Assembly (NCBI RefSeq): GCF_017993425.1
Contig: NZ_JAGOMQ010000005.1
Location: 62,001-126,000, forward strand
DNA from: Amaricoccus sp.
GTDB taxonomy: Bacteria; Pseudomonadota; Alphaproteobacteria; Rhodobacterales; Rhodobacteraceae
Direction: 5' to 3'
DNA: 64,000 bases
Shown: in pieces, positions 54,296 through 62,892 of the stretch
How positions within the stretch are numbered: position 1 is the first letter of the stretch
Layout of the letters: each line of letters opens with the position of its first letter
Made by a program: the position numbers and the translations under genes
Notes under the pieces: generated by a model
What the model saw: the letters and a program-made list of their open reading frames with translations, nothing else
Told to the model about the DNA's origin: nothing
The model's database searches: none

Positions 54296-55542
54296 CGCGG
54301 GACGCCCTGCGCCGCCCGCAGCCGGGCGACCCGCATCACCCAGAGCGTCGTCGCGACGCTCGCCACCGAGCAGGCGAACATCAGCCACAGGAGCGGCCAG
54401 GCGCCGGTCGCCGGCGACAGCATCGCCCCCGCCAGCACCGACAGCGCCGCGCCGCCGCCGATCATCAGCGCGCCGCCGAGCCCCGAGGCCGAGCCCGCCA
54501 GATGCGGCCGCACCGAGACGATCCCGGCGTTGGCGCTCGGCAGCAGCAGGCCGTTGCCGACGCCGACGAGCGCGATCGTGCCGAAGAACGTGCTCGCCGT
54601 CTGCACCCCCAGCCCGAAGAGCCCGAGCGCCAGCGCCATGCCGGCGCTCGCCACCACGCCGCCGCAGAGCATCATCCGGTTGAGCCCGACCTGCGCGGCG
54701 AACCGGCCCGACAGGAAGTTGCCGACCAGATAGCCGATGGCGATCACCCCGAAATGCGCCCCGACCTCGGCCGGGCCCATGTGCAGGAACTCGCTCGCCA
54801 CCAGCGGCCCGCCGCCGAGGAAGGCGAAGAACGCCCCCGAGGCGAAGGTCGCCGTCGCGGTGTAGCCCCAGAACCGCGACGAGCGGAACAGCTCGGGATA
54901 GGCGCGGAACTGCGCCGTCAGGCTCTCGGACGGCGTGTCGTTGGTCTCGCCCTGGTCGGCCCAGATCAGCGCGGTGACCGCGACGCCGATCACGAAGGTC
55001 AGCCCGAACACCGCCCGCCAGCCGAAGGCCTGGTCGACGAAGCCGCCGATCACCGGCGCGACCATCGGCGACAGCGACATGCCCATGGTGATGTAGCCGA
55101 TCAGGCTCGCCGCCTCCTCCGTGCCGACCATGTCGCGCACGATGGCCCGCGACAGCGCGAAGGCCGAGGCGACCGTCGCCTGCGCCATGCGGAAGCCGAG
55201 GAAGATCTCGATCGTCGGCGCGAAGGCGCAGCCGAGCGTGGCGACGAGGAACACCGCGAAGCAACCGAGCATCACCGGCCGCCGTCCGTAGCGGTCCGAG
55301 AGCGGCCCGATCGCCAGCTGCAACACCGCCGTCAGCCCCAGATAGGCCGAGACCGTCAGCGACACGACGCCGTACTCCGCGCCGTAGGCCTTCGCGAGGC
55401 TCGGCAGCGACGGCAGCACCATGTTCATGTTGAGCGCCGACAGCCCGGTCATCAGCACGAGCGTGGCGACGTGCGGCGGCGTCCGCCGGTCCAGCCAGAC
55501 CGCGGCCCTGCGCGCGGTTCCCGAGCCGGTCTGCGTCGCCAT
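54292..55542 (-). CDS. Bcr/CflA family multidrug efflux MFS transporter
   Basis: 416 residues, 12 hydrophobic helices. The MFS motif A in the first cytoplasmic loop reads GPLSDRYGRRPVML, and the motif C-like region in helix 5 (TMGMSLSPMVAPVIGGFVDQAFGWRAVF) marks the drug:H+ antiporter (DHA1) Bcr/CflA group. First gene of a two-gene operon with the DMT transporter. Confidence 0.93.
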   Translation of the reverse strand: MATQTGSGTARRAAVWLDRRTPPHVATLVLMTGLSALNMNMVLPSLPSLAKAYGAEYGVVSLTVSAYLGLTAVLQLAIGPLSDRYGRRPVMLGCFAVFLVATLGCAFAPTIEIFLGFRMAQATVASAFALSRAIVRDMVGTEEAASLIGYITMGMSLSPMVAPVIGGFVDQAFGWRAVFGLTFVIGVAVTALIWADQGETNDTPSESLTAQFRAYPELFRSSRFWGYTATATFASGAFFAFLGGGPLVASEFLHMGPAEVGAHFGVIAIGYLVGNFLSGRFAAQVGLNRMMLCGGVVASAGMALALGLFGLGVQTASTFFGTIALVGVGNGLLLPSANAGIVSVRPHLAGSASGLGGALMIGGGAALSVLAGAMLSPATGAWPLLWLMFACSVASVATTLWVMRVARLRAAQGVPR

Positions 55543-55624
55543 GGCGTTTCAGCTTCCCTTTTGGCGGATCATGCGCCCGCCCTCATCGAGCGGCGCCGGG
55601 TCCCGCGCCCCGGACGTCGCTCCG

Positions 55625-55654
55625 AAAAAAAACCCGGCCGCGCCGGGCCGGGCT
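55625..55654 (-). terminator. intrinsic terminator of the cold-shock gene
   Basis: On the minus strand a 7-bp G+C stem (CCCGGCC at 55646-55652 with GGCCGGG at 55633-55639) is followed by eight T's (55632-55625), 40 nt past the cold-shock stop codon. Canonical Rho-independent terminator. Confidence 0.85.
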
Positions 55655-55693
55655 TCGCGACCGCGGGTCCGGCGCTGGCGCGCCGGAGCGCGC

Positions 55694-55903
55694 TCAGCGG
55701 ATGAGGGCCAGGCGACCCGCCGACGTGCGGCCGTCGCGCCCCGATTCGAGCTCGTAGCTCACCTTGGTACCGTCGGGCAGCTCACGCAGCCCGGCACGTT
55801 CCACGGCCGAGATGTGCACGAACACGTCCTTGCCGCCAGCGTCGGGCTGAATGAACCCGAAGCCCTTGGTGGCGTTGAACCATTTCACCGTTCCGGTCGC
55901 CAT
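55694..55903 (-). CDS. cold-shock protein (CspA family)
   Basis: 69 residues, single cold-shock domain. RNA-binding motifs KGFGFI (RNP1, about 13-18) and VFVHI (RNP2, about 27-31) are intact. It begins [17 protein letters not shown]. It binds single-stranded nucleic acid, acting as an RNA chaperone. A long gene-free region upstream is compatible with a structured 5' leader as in other csp genes. It ends at a clear terminator. Confidence 0.96.
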   Translation of the reverse strand: MATGTVKWFNATKGFGFIQPDAGGKDVFVHISAVERAGLRELPDGTKVSYELESGRDGRTSAGRLALIR

Positions 55904-56312
55904 TCAGTCGTCTCTCCGATCGTCCCGCCCGCAACATGCGGCGGCTCGGGCAGTCCGACCAGTTTCGAGACATCTGACCGGCCGGAAGACGAGCAGAGAG
56001 TTCACGTGGGGCGGCGCTACCGGCGACGCCGATACTTGAACCTGACCCGAAAGGCAACCCGGACGGCGATCACCGGGGCCGCCGGCGGCGCATTCGGGCG
56101 ATTTCCGCCGCCCCGCCGCCGACAGGGGCGCCATACCTCCGGGCGGCAGTCGTCATCGCCCCCACTCGAGGAGCGCCGCGCCGCGCAATAAAATCACCAA
56201 CTTTTTATTCATCAATTAATCCAAAGGCTTGTTCCACGTCACACGGTGGGACATTTTCCGGGACGCCTCCCGGAGCGGCGCCCCGGCCCGCAAACGGCCC
56301 CCCGGGCGCCCC
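55904..56312. other. gene-free region between dapB and the cold-shock gene, with AT-rich element
   Basis: About 410 nt. It should contain the cold-shock promoter and 5' leader (minus strand). At 56185-56252 there is an AT-rich block beginning GCGCAATAAAAT and ending with the inverted repeat at 56238-56252. Between 56258 and 56273 a CCGGGA-N4-TCCCGG hairpin lies downstream of dapB. No coding region is recognised. Confidence 0.45.
56238..56252. promoter_or_regulatory. copy of the GTCNCACNGTGNGAC-type inverted repeat
   Basis: GTCACACGGTGGGAC lies 61 nt past the dapB stop codon and about 335 nt upstream of the cold-shock gene. GGCTTG stands 6 nt before it (56226-56231), exactly as at 20136-20141 before the 20148 copy. 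It closes an AT-rich block that shares CGCAATAAAAT with the site at 38822. Confidence 0.5.
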
Positions 56313-57152
56313 CTACCGCTCCGGCGCCTCCGCGCCCGGCTCGCGCAGCCCCAGCACGTCGATCATGTCGTAGAGCCCCGGCTCCTTGTCCTGCCCCCAC
56401 AGGGCGGCCCGCACCGCGCCGCGGGCGAAGATCGCCCGGTCGGTCGCGACGTGCCGCAGCACGACCCGCTCGCCCGCGCTGGCGAAGATCGCATCGTGCT
56501 CGCCCACCACGTCGCCGCCGCGCAGCGTGGCGAAGCCGATCGCCCCCTCCGGCCGCGGCCCGGTCTGCCCGTCGCGCGAGCGCACCGCGAGGTCGGCGAG
56601 GTTCGCCCGCCGCCCCGCCGCCGCCGCCTCCCCGAACATCAGCGCCGTGCCGGAGGGCGCGTCCACCTTGTGGCGGTGGTGCATCTCGAGGATCTCGACG
56701 TCCCAGTCGGCCCCCAGCGCCTGCGCCACCTTGCGGATCAGCACCGTCAGCAGGTTCACCCCGAGGCTCATGTTGCCGGCCCGCATGATCACCGCATGCC
56801 GGGCCGCCGCGGCCAGCTTCTCCAGGTCCTCCCGCTCGAGCCCGGTCGTGCCCACCACATGCACCAGCCGCGCCTGCGCGGCGAGCTCGGCATGGGCGAC
56901 CGTCGCCGCCGGCGCGGTGAAGTCGAGCGCCGCCTGCGACACCGCGAAGGCCTCGATCGCCTCGTCCGTCACCACCACGCCCAGCGGCGCCCCGCCCATC
57001 GCCTCCCCGAGGTCGCGCCCGATCCACGGGTGCCCCGGCCGCTCCGTCGCGCCCGAGATCCGCGCCCCCGGCGTCGCCAGCACCGTCTCCGTCAGCATCC
57101 GCCCCATGCGCCCAGAGGCCCCGAGCACCGCGATCCCGACCGTCTCCGTCAT
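56313..57152 (-). CDS. dapB: 4-hydroxy-tetrahydrodipicolinate reductase
   Basis: 279 residues. NAD(P)-binding GASGRMGRM at 11-19, and the catalytic/substrate segment [16 protein letters not shown] (His-His-x-x-x-Lys region) are complete. It reduces the product of DapA in diaminopimelate/lysine synthesis. Divergent from rbfA with only 61 nt between the start codons. ATG at 57152. Confidence 0.96.
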   Translation of the reverse strand: MTETVGIAVLGASGRMGRMLTETVLATPGARISGATERPGHPWIGRDLGEAMGGAPLGVVVTDEAIEAFAVSQAALDFTAPAATVAHAELAAQARLVHVVGTTGLEREDLEKLAAAARHAVIMRAGNMSLGVNLLTVLIRKVAQALGADWDVEILEMHHRHKVDAPSGTALMFGEAAAAGRRANLADLAVRSRDGQTGPRPEGAIGFATLRGGDVVGEHDAIFASAGERVVLRHVATDRAIFARGAVRAALWGQDKEPGLYDMIDVLGLREPGAEAPER

Positions 57153-57213
57153 CCCTGCCTCCCCGTTCCGGGCCGACCTTGACTTCGAGGGAGCGGGGGT
57201 GGATGTCAATCCG

Positions 57214-57624
57214 ATGTCCAGGAACCGCAATCCGGGCGCGCCCGCCGGCGGCGGCGCGCCGTCGCAGCGCCAGCTTCGCGTCGGCGAGGTCATCCGGCGC
57301 GCGCTCTCCGAGATCCTCGCCCGCGGCGACGTCCACGACCCCGACCTCGGCCGCGCCTCGATCACCGTCTCCGAGGTCCGCGCCTCGCCCGACCTGCGCC
57401 AGGCCACCGCCTACGTGCTGCCCCTCGGCGGCGTCGACACCGAGAGCGTGGTCGCCGCGCTGAACCGCAACCGCGCCGAGCTGCGCCGCCTCGTCACCGG
57501 CCGCATCGACCTGCGCTTCTCGCCCGAGCTGAGCTTCCGCGCCGACGAGAGCTTCGACCGCATGGACCGCACCCGCGCCCTCCTGCGCTCGCCCGCCGTC
57601 AGCCGCGACCTCGCCGAGGACTGA
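57214..57624 (+). CDS. rbfA: 30S ribosome-binding factor RbfA
   Basis: 136 residues with a KH-type fold: [21 protein letters not shown] at the start, [20 protein letters not shown] in the middle, [25 protein letters not shown] near the end. It assists late 30S maturation and 16S 5' processing. Start taken as ATG 57214 (MSRNRNPG); a GTG five codons upstream is in frame. It precedes truB by 179 nt, the usual neighbour. Confidence 0.95.
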   Translation: MSRNRNPGAPAGGGAPSQRQLRVGEVIRRALSEILARGDVHDPDLGRASITVSEVRASPDLRQATAYVLPLGGVDTESVVAALNRNRAELRRLVTGRIDLRFSPELSFRADESFDRMDRTRALLRSPAVSRDLAED

Positions 57625-57709
57625 GCCCCGTGCGGAACCTCTCGTCAACCTTCGTGACCAAAGGCTTGATGACACCAGAATATCCGAGCGATTATAGTAG
57701 GTTGATCCG

Positions 57710-57727
57710 GCTAACACGCGTGTTAGC
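57710..57727. promoter_or_regulatory. perfect 18-bp palindrome upstream of truB
   Basis: GCTAACACGCGTGTTAGC is fully symmetric with no loop. It lies 77 nt upstream of the truB start and 86 nt past the rbfA stop. A promoter-like pair (TTGATG at 57666, ATTATA at 57691) stands just before it in an AT-richer patch, so the palindrome would cover the transcription start. It looks like a repressor operator; no regulator is known for it. Confidence 0.5.
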
Positions 57728-57803
57728 GCGGGCAGGCGAACACTTCGGCATGACGCGGCGCCGCGTCCCGGCGATCTCCCGGCCCTAGGCGGAGACATTT
57801 CCC

Positions 57804-58703
57804 ATGGCGCGCCGCCAGTCCGGCCGGCCGGTCCACGGCTGGCTCGTCCTCGACAAGCCCGCCGGCCCCTCCTCCGCGGCCATGGTCGCCAAGGCCCGCT
57901 GGGCGCTCGCCGCCCGCAAGGCCGGCCACGCCGGCACGCTCGACCCCGCCGCCACCGGCGTCCTCGCCATCGCGCTCGGCGAGGCGACCAAGACCGCCGC
58001 CTGGGCGACCGGCCGCGACAAGACCTACCGCTTCGCCGTGCGCTGGGGCGCCGCCACCGCCACCGACGACGCCGAAGGCGCCGTCGTCGCGACGAGCCCC
58101 CTCCGCCCCGAGCCGGACGCGATCCGCGCCGCGCTCCCCGCCTTCACCGGCGACATCCTCCAGATCCCGCCCGCCGTCTCCGCCGTCCACGTCGACGGCC
58201 GCCGCGCCTACGAGCTCGCCCGCGCCGGCGAGGCCCCCGAGCTCGCGCCCCGTCCGCTCCACGTCGCCCGCCTCGACCTCGTCGAGATCCCCGACACCGA
58301 CACCGCCGTCCTGGAGATGACCTGCGGCAAGGGCGGCTACGTCCGCGCCGTCGCCCGCGACCTCGGGGCGGCGCTCGGCTGCCTCGGCCACGTCGCCTGG
58401 CTGCGCCGCCTGCGCGCCGGCCCCTTCGACCTCGCCGCCGCCCTCGACCTCGCCACGCTCGAGCGCCTCGCCCGCAGCCCCGACCTCGACGCCCGCCTCC
58501 TGCCCGTCGCCGCCGGCCTCGCCGGCCTGCCGGAGATCCCCGTCGACGCCCCCGCCGCGGCGGCCCTTTCCCGCGGCATGGCGGTCCCGGTCGACGCGCC
58601 CGACGCGCCGGAAGCCTGGACCAGCGCCGCTTCCCGCCCCGTCGCCCTCGGCCGCGTCGCCGCCGGCGCCTTCCACCCCGCCCGCGTCTTCGTCTTCGAC
58701 TGA
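57804..58703 (+). CDS. truB: tRNA pseudouridine(55) synthase TruB
   Basis: 299 residues. GWLVLDKPAGPSS (12-24) and the catalytic motif GHAGTLDPAATGVL with D47 are intact; DKTYRFAVRWGAATATDDAEG and GGYVRAVARDLGAALG follow. It makes pseudouridine 55 in the T loop of tRNAs. Preceded by rbfA, followed by tRNA-Pro. Confidence 0.96.
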   Translation: MARRQSGRPVHGWLVLDKPAGPSSAAMVAKARWALAARKAGHAGTLDPAATGVLAIALGEATKTAAWATGRDKTYRFAVRWGAATATDDAEGAVVATSPLRPEPDAIRAALPAFTGDILQIPPAVSAVHVDGRRAYELARAGEAPELAPRPLHVARLDLVEIPDTDTAVLEMTCGKGGYVRAVARDLGAALGCLGHVAWLRRLRAGPFDLAAALDLATLERLARSPDLDARLLPVAAGLAGLPEIPVDAPAAAALSRGMAVPVDAPDAPEAWTSAASRPVALGRVAAGAFHPARVFVFD

Positions 58704-58759
58704 GCCCGCCGAAACCGCGGTTGCGCCGCCCCCGCAACCGCGTTATGGAGCGCCCGGTT

Positions 58760-58836
58760 CGGAGTGTAGCGCAGCCTGGTAGCGCACCTGCTTCGGGAGC
58801 AGGGGGTCGGAGGTTCGAATCCTCTCACTCCGACCA
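58760..58836 (+). tRNA. tRNA-Pro (anticodon CGG)
   Basis: 77 nt including an encoded CCA. Acceptor arms CGGAGTG and CACTCCG pair over 7 bp with discriminator A. The anticodon stem CCTGC/GCAGG encloses TTCGGGA, giving anticodon CGG (reads CCG). D loop AGCCTGGTAG and T loop GTTCGAAT are standard. Confidence 0.96.
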
Positions 58837-58870
58837 GATCCCCCGCATATCCCTCGAGCGCGCCTCCCCG

Positions 58871-59797
58871 TCACCGCCGCCGGGCCGTCCGGGCTTCCCG
58901 GCCGAGGGTGTAGAGCCCCGCCGCGAGGATCAGGCCGGCCCCGGCCATCGTCCAGGGGTCGAGACGCTCGCCGAAGAGCGTCACCGCGATCACCGCGACG
59001 AAGACCAGCTGGAAATAGGCGAAGGGCTGCACCACCCCGGCCTCCGCCACCTCGTAGGCCTTGATCAGCAGGAAATGCCCCGCCGTCGCGCCCACGCAGA
59101 GCAGCGCCATCCAGCCCATGTCCGCCGCGCCGCGGATCGGCGTCCACCAGAACGGCGCGACGCAGGTGATCGCCGCCGCCCCGACGACGCCCGTCCAGAA
59201 GAAGCTGGTCTCGGCGCTGTCCTGCCGCGCCGCCAGCCGGGTCAGGAGCCCGTAGAGCGCGAACATCAGCGCCGCGACGAACGGGATCAGCGCCTCGACG
59301 CTGAACACCCGCACCCCCGGCCGCAGGATCACCAGCACGCCGGCGAGCCCCACCGCGATCGCCGTCGCCCGCCGCCAGCCGACGTACTCGCCGAGCACCG
59401 GCCCGGCCAGCGCCGCGACCAGCAGCGGATAGATCGCGAAGATCGCGTGCGTCTCGATCAGCCCGAGCACGACGAAGGAGAGCACGGTCACGCAGATCTC
59501 GAAGACGAGGAGCACCCCCCGGAACGCCTGGAGCCACGGCTGGCGCGTCCGCGCCACCCGCATCACCCCGCCGCCCCGCGCCGCCGCCACGACGACGACG
59601 AAGCCCGCGAGGAACCAGAAGCGCAGCATGACCACGGTCATCACGCTGTAATGCGCGGCGAGGTGGCGCGACACGCCGTCCTGCGCCGCGAAGATCGCCG
59701 AGGTGACGATCATCAGCGCGATACCCAGCCGGGGATTGTCCCCCGCCAGCGCGCCCCGCGGCGGCTCGCCCGCGATTTGCCCCGGCGGGCGGTCCAT
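58871..59797 (-). CDS. DMT superfamily (EamA-type) transporter
   Basis: 308 residues, about ten helices in two EamA repeats. [33 protein letters not shown] begins the first repeat; the second starts near [37 protein letters not shown] and [17 protein letters not shown] close it. Substrate unknown. Distinct from, but of the same family as, the transporter at 53375. Divergent from the FAD oxidoreductase gene. Confidence 0.9.
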   Translation of the reverse strand: MDRPPGQIAGEPPRGALAGDNPRLGIALMIVTSAIFAAQDGVSRHLAAHYSVMTVVMLRFWFLAGFVVVVAAARGGGVMRVARTRQPWLQAFRGVLLVFEICVTVLSFVVLGLIETHAIFAIYPLLVAALAGPVLGEYVGWRRATAIAVGLAGVLVILRPGVRVFSVEALIPFVAALMFALYGLLTRLAARQDSAETSFFWTGVVGAAAITCVAPFWWTPIRGAADMGWMALLCVGATAGHFLLIKAYEVAEAGVVQPFAYFQLVFVAVIAVTLFGERLDPWTMAGAGLILAAGLYTLGREARTARRR

Positions 59798-59844
59798 GCT
59801 CTATCCTCTCCGATGAGGCGCGGAGCATAGGGACGGCACGCGGA

Positions 59845-61266
59845 ATGCGAAAGGCCCCGGCATCCCCCGACGTGCTCGTCGCCGGCGCCGGAGCCTGGGG
59901 CCTCGCCGCCGGACTCCTCTGCGCCCGCGCCGGGCTCTCCGTCCTGGTCGTCGACGCTGCGGCGCCCGGGGCCGGGGCGAGCGGCGGCCTCGTCGGCGCG
60001 CTCGCGCCCCACGCCCCGCATCCCTGGTCGGCCCGCAAGGCCGCGCAGGCCGTCGCCCTCGCCGCCGCCCCCGCGTTCTGGGCCGCCGTCGCCGCGGAGG
60101 GCGGCCTCGATCCCGGCTACGCCGCAACCGGCCGCGCCCTGCCCCTCCGCGACCCCGCCGCCCGCGCCCGCGCCGAAGCCGCCGGCGCCGCCGCCGCCCG
60201 CCACTGGCCAGCCCGGGAGCGCCCGTCCCCCGCCGACGGCGCTCGCGCCCCGGAGGCGCCCACCTGGCCCGGAACGCGAGGCGACCCCGCCGCGCCCGCG
60301 ACGCCACCCGACCTCGCCGCACCGGCGGCGGCCTCCTCACACGCCGCACCGGCGTCGGCATCCGCACACGCCGCACGGGAGGCGCCACGCGGCGGCGCCG
60401 CGCCCCTCGACCTCGCCCGGCCCGACACGCTCCGCGACCCCGCCGCGGCTTCCGGCCTCGGCGCCGCCCGGCTTCTGCCGTCGTCCGACCCCACGCTCGG
60501 GCAGGGCGGGCCCGGGGATCCCCGCCCGACCTGGGAGGTCGTCGCCGCCGACGCCCTCCCCGGCTGGCTCGATCCCGCCGCCGCGCCCGCCGGCCTCGTC
60601 CGCGAGACCCTGTCCGCCCGCCTCGTCCCCCGCGCCGCCGTCGCCGCCCTCGCCGCCGCGCTCCGCGCCCGCGGCGGGGTCATCCGCCGCGGCTGGCCCG
60701 TCACCGCGGTCGAGGACGGCGCGCTCCGCTCCGGCGCCGAGCGCATCGCCGCCGGCCTCGTCGTGCTCGCCGCCGGCGCCGGCACGGCCCGCCTCGCCCC
60801 CGGGCTCCCCCTCGCCGCCGTCAAGGGCCAGGCCGCGCTCCTCGCCGCCGCCGCCCCGCCCGGCGCGCCGATCCTCCACGCCGACGACCTCTGGATCGTC
60901 CCCCGCCCCGACGGCGTCGCCGTCGGCGCCACCGCCGAGCCCGCCTGGGAGGCACCCCACACCACCGACGCCCGCCTCGACGCCCTCCTCGCCCGAGCCC
61001 GCGCGCTCTGCCCCGCCCTTGCCGCCGCCCCGGTCGCCGAGCGCTGGGCCGGCCTCCGCCCCCGCGGCGCCCGGCCCGACCCGCTCCTCAACCGCCTGCC
61101 CGGCTGCGAGCGAACCCTCGTCGCCACCGGCGGCTTCCGCACCGGCCTCGCCACCGCCCCGCAGGCCGCCGCCCTCGTCGCCGCCTTCGCCGCCGGCGAG
61201 ACCCCGACCCTCCCCCCGGGATGGTCCCTCGCAGATCACCGGGCAACCGCCACAAGGGCTCGCTGA
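59845..61266 (+). CDS. FAD-dependent oxidoreductase (DAO family) with Ala/Pro-rich insertion
   Basis: 473 residues. The dinucleotide fold VLVAGAGAWGLAAGLLCARAGLSVLVVD is at about 10-37; GASGGLVGALAPHAP follows, as in glycine/D-amino-acid oxidase relatives. The C-terminal FAD part is RWAGLRPRGARPDPLLNRLPGCERTLVATGGFRTGLATAPQAAALV. Between about 120 and 225 there is a low-complexity stretch rich in Ala, Pro, Ser and Asp that the family lacks. Without it the length would be normal (about 360). Amino-acid or amine oxidation is likely; substrate not determined. Confidence 0.85.
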   Translation: MRKAPASPDVLVAGAGAWGLAAGLLCARAGLSVLVVDAAAPGAGASGGLVGALAPHAPHPWSARKAAQAVALAAAPAFWAAVAAEGGLDPGYAATGRALPLRDPAARARAEAAGAAAARHWPARERPSPADGARAPEAPTWPGTRGDPAAPATPPDLAAPAAASSHAAPASASAHAAREAPRGGAAPLDLARPDTLRDPAAASGLGAARLLPSSDPTLGQGGPGDPRPTWEVVAADALPGWLDPAAAPAGLVRETLSARLVPRAAVAALAAALRARGGVIRRGWPVTAVEDGALRSGAERIAAGLVVLAAGAGTARLAPGLPLAAVKGQAALLAAAAPPGAPILHADDLWIVPRPDGVAVGATAEPAWEAPHTTDARLDALLARARALCPALAAAPVAERWAGLRPRGARPDPLLNRLPGCERTLVATGGFRTGLATAPQAAALVAAFAAGETPTLPPGWSLADHRATATRAR

Positions 61267-61540
61267 TCACGGGGCTCGACCTGCGACGCGACCAGATCCA
61301 GGAACTCCGCGGCAGTTGTCGGCCGCAGAGCGCCACGTCGCGTTCCTGGAGCGCAGGCGCCCCGCAGGAAAGGCAAGCGATCGCCGCTGGCCCTGCCCGG
61401 CCACCTTGCTGCCCGGTGTCAGGTCACCGGGCGAGGAGCCGCGCGGTGGCCGCCGCCTCGCGCCCGCGGCTCGACAACCCGCGGCGCCGCCGTCATCCTC
61501 GCCCCCGAAGCCCGGGCGCAGATCTGCGGGGAGGAGGCCA

Positions 61541-61684
61541 ATGCGCGTCACCGAGTTGCGGCGACCCTTCGGGGCGGCCTGGCGCGATCTCGCCGGCGTC
61601 CGCGGCGGCGTGACGGCGCCCCCTGCGCGCCAAATCGCCCGCGCCCGCCTCCACGCGGCGCTCGACGCGCGCCGGCACCCCTGA
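61541..61684 (+). CDS. possible small basic protein upstream of acyl-CoA dehydrogenase (47 aa)
   Basis: MRVTELRRPFGAAWRDLAGV is followed by an Ala/Arg-rich tail to 47 residues. A very strong ribosome site, GGAGGAGG, lies 4 nt before the ATG, and the stop is 11 nt before the acyl-CoA dehydrogenase start. No homologue is recognised. It could be a true small protein or a leader ORF; the preceding 61267-61540 holds no gene but has an inverted repeat TCCAGGAAC/GTTCCTGGA (61298-61306 and 61341-61349). Confidence 0.4.
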   Translation: MRVTELRRPFGAAWRDLAGVRGGVTAPPARQIARARLHAALDARRHP

Positions 61685-61695
61685 GGGCCCGACCC

Positions 61696-62892
61696 ATGGA
61701 CTTCGCCCTCTCCCCCGAGATCGACGCGACCCGCCTCAAGGTCCGCGCCTTCGTCCGCGAGCATATCCTGCCGGTCGAGACCGACCCCGCCGCCCGCGAC
61801 GACCACGAGAACATCTCCGAGGCCGTACTCCGCGCGCTCCGCGACAAGGTCCGCGCCGCCGGCCTCTGGGCGCCGCAGATGCCGCGCGCCCGCGGCGGCC
61901 TCGGCCTGCCGGTCGTGGGCATGGCCGCGCTCTACGAGGAGATGAACTACTCGATCTTCGGCCCTGCCTGCTTCAACGCCTGCGCGCCGGACGACGGCAA
62001 CATGATGGTGCTGGAGAAGGTCGCGACCGAGGCCCAGAAGGCGCGCTGGCTGCAACCCATCGTCGACGGAAAGGTCCGCTCCGCCTTCGCGATGACCGAG
62101 CCCGCCCCCGGCTCCGGGTCCGACCCCTCGATGATGCGGACCCGGGCCGAGCGCCGCGGCGACGCCTGGCGCGTCCATGGTCGGAAATGGTTCATCACCG
62201 GCGCCGAGGGCGCGGCGCATTTCATCCTAATCGCCCGCACCTCCGACGACGCGCGCCGCGGCCTCTCGGCCTTCCTCTTCCACAAGGACCAGCCCGGATG
62301 GGAGATCCTGCGGCGCATCCCGATCATGGGCCCGGAGGAGCACGGCGGCCATTGCGAGATCGTCTTCGACGGCCTCGAGATCCCGGACGAGAACCGGCTG
62401 ATGGAGGTCGGCGACGGCCTGCGCCTCACCCAGATCCGCCTCGGGACCGCGCGGCTCACCCATTGCATGCGCTGGCTCGGCCTCGCCAAGCGCGCGCTCG
62501 CCATCGCCCGCGACTACGTGGAGCGGCGCGACTCCGGCGGCATCCGCCTGATCGACCGCGAGACGGTGCAGACGAAGCTCGGCGAGGCGGCGATGCAGAT
62601 CGAGATGGGCCGGCTGCTGACCATGCGCGCCGCCTGGGCGCTCGACCAGGGCAGCTTCGCGCGCAAGGAGGTGTCGATGGCCAAGGTCGTCGTCTCCGAG
62701 ACGCTGCATGCGGCCGTCGACCTCGCGATCCAGCTGAACGGCGCGCGCGGCTACTCCAGGGACACCCCGCTCGAATGGATCTACCGCTACGCCCGGCAGG
62801 CCCGCCTCGTCGACGGCGCCTCGGAGGTCCACAAGATGGTGCTCTCGCGCTTCCTGATGAAGGAAGGCGACGATTTCTGGCGCTGGTCATGA
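61696..62892 (+). CDS. acyl-CoA dehydrogenase family protein
   Basis: 398 residues of the flavoprotein acyl-CoA dehydrogenase fold. FAMTEPAPGSGSDPSMMRTRAERRGDAWRVHGRKWFITGAEGAAHFI is the FAD and substrate signature; QLNGARGYSRDTPLEWIYRYARQARLVDGASEVHKMVLSRFLM is the C-terminal signature. It resembles the ACAD10/11-linked group, encoded with a phosphotransferase-like partner, and the next gene is that partner, overlapping by 4 nt. In that group the pair handles hydroxylated acyl-CoAs (4-hydroxy acids) through phosphorylation. Confidence 0.93.
   Translation: MDFALSPEIDATRLKVRAFVREHILPVETDPAARDDHENISEAVLRALRDKVRAAGLWAPQMPRARGGLGLPVVGMAALYEEMNYSIFGPACFNACAPDDGNMMVLEKVATEAQKARWLQPIVDGKVRSAFAMTEPAPGSGSDPSMMRTRAERRGDAWRVHGRKWFITGAEGAAHFILIARTSDDARRGLSAFLFHKDQPGWEILRRIPIMGPEEHGGHCEIVFDGLEIPDENRLMEVGDGLRLTQIRLGTARLTHCMRWLGLAKRALAIARDYVERRDSGGIRLIDRETVQTKLGEAAMQIEMGRLLTMRAAWALDQGSFARKEVSMAKVVVSETLHAAVDLAIQLNGARGYSRDTPLEWIYRYARQARLVDGASEVHKMVLSRFLMKEGDDFWRWS

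Noticed and set aside
56258-56273. Intrinsic terminator for dapB
   Set aside because: The CCGGGA hairpin is followed on the minus strand by A's, not T's.
61221-61684. Longer open frames across the gap before the acyl-CoA dehydrogenase
   Set aside because: Composition is Arg/Pro/Ser-rich without structure and they lack ribosome sites; only the 47-codon frame at 61541 has one.
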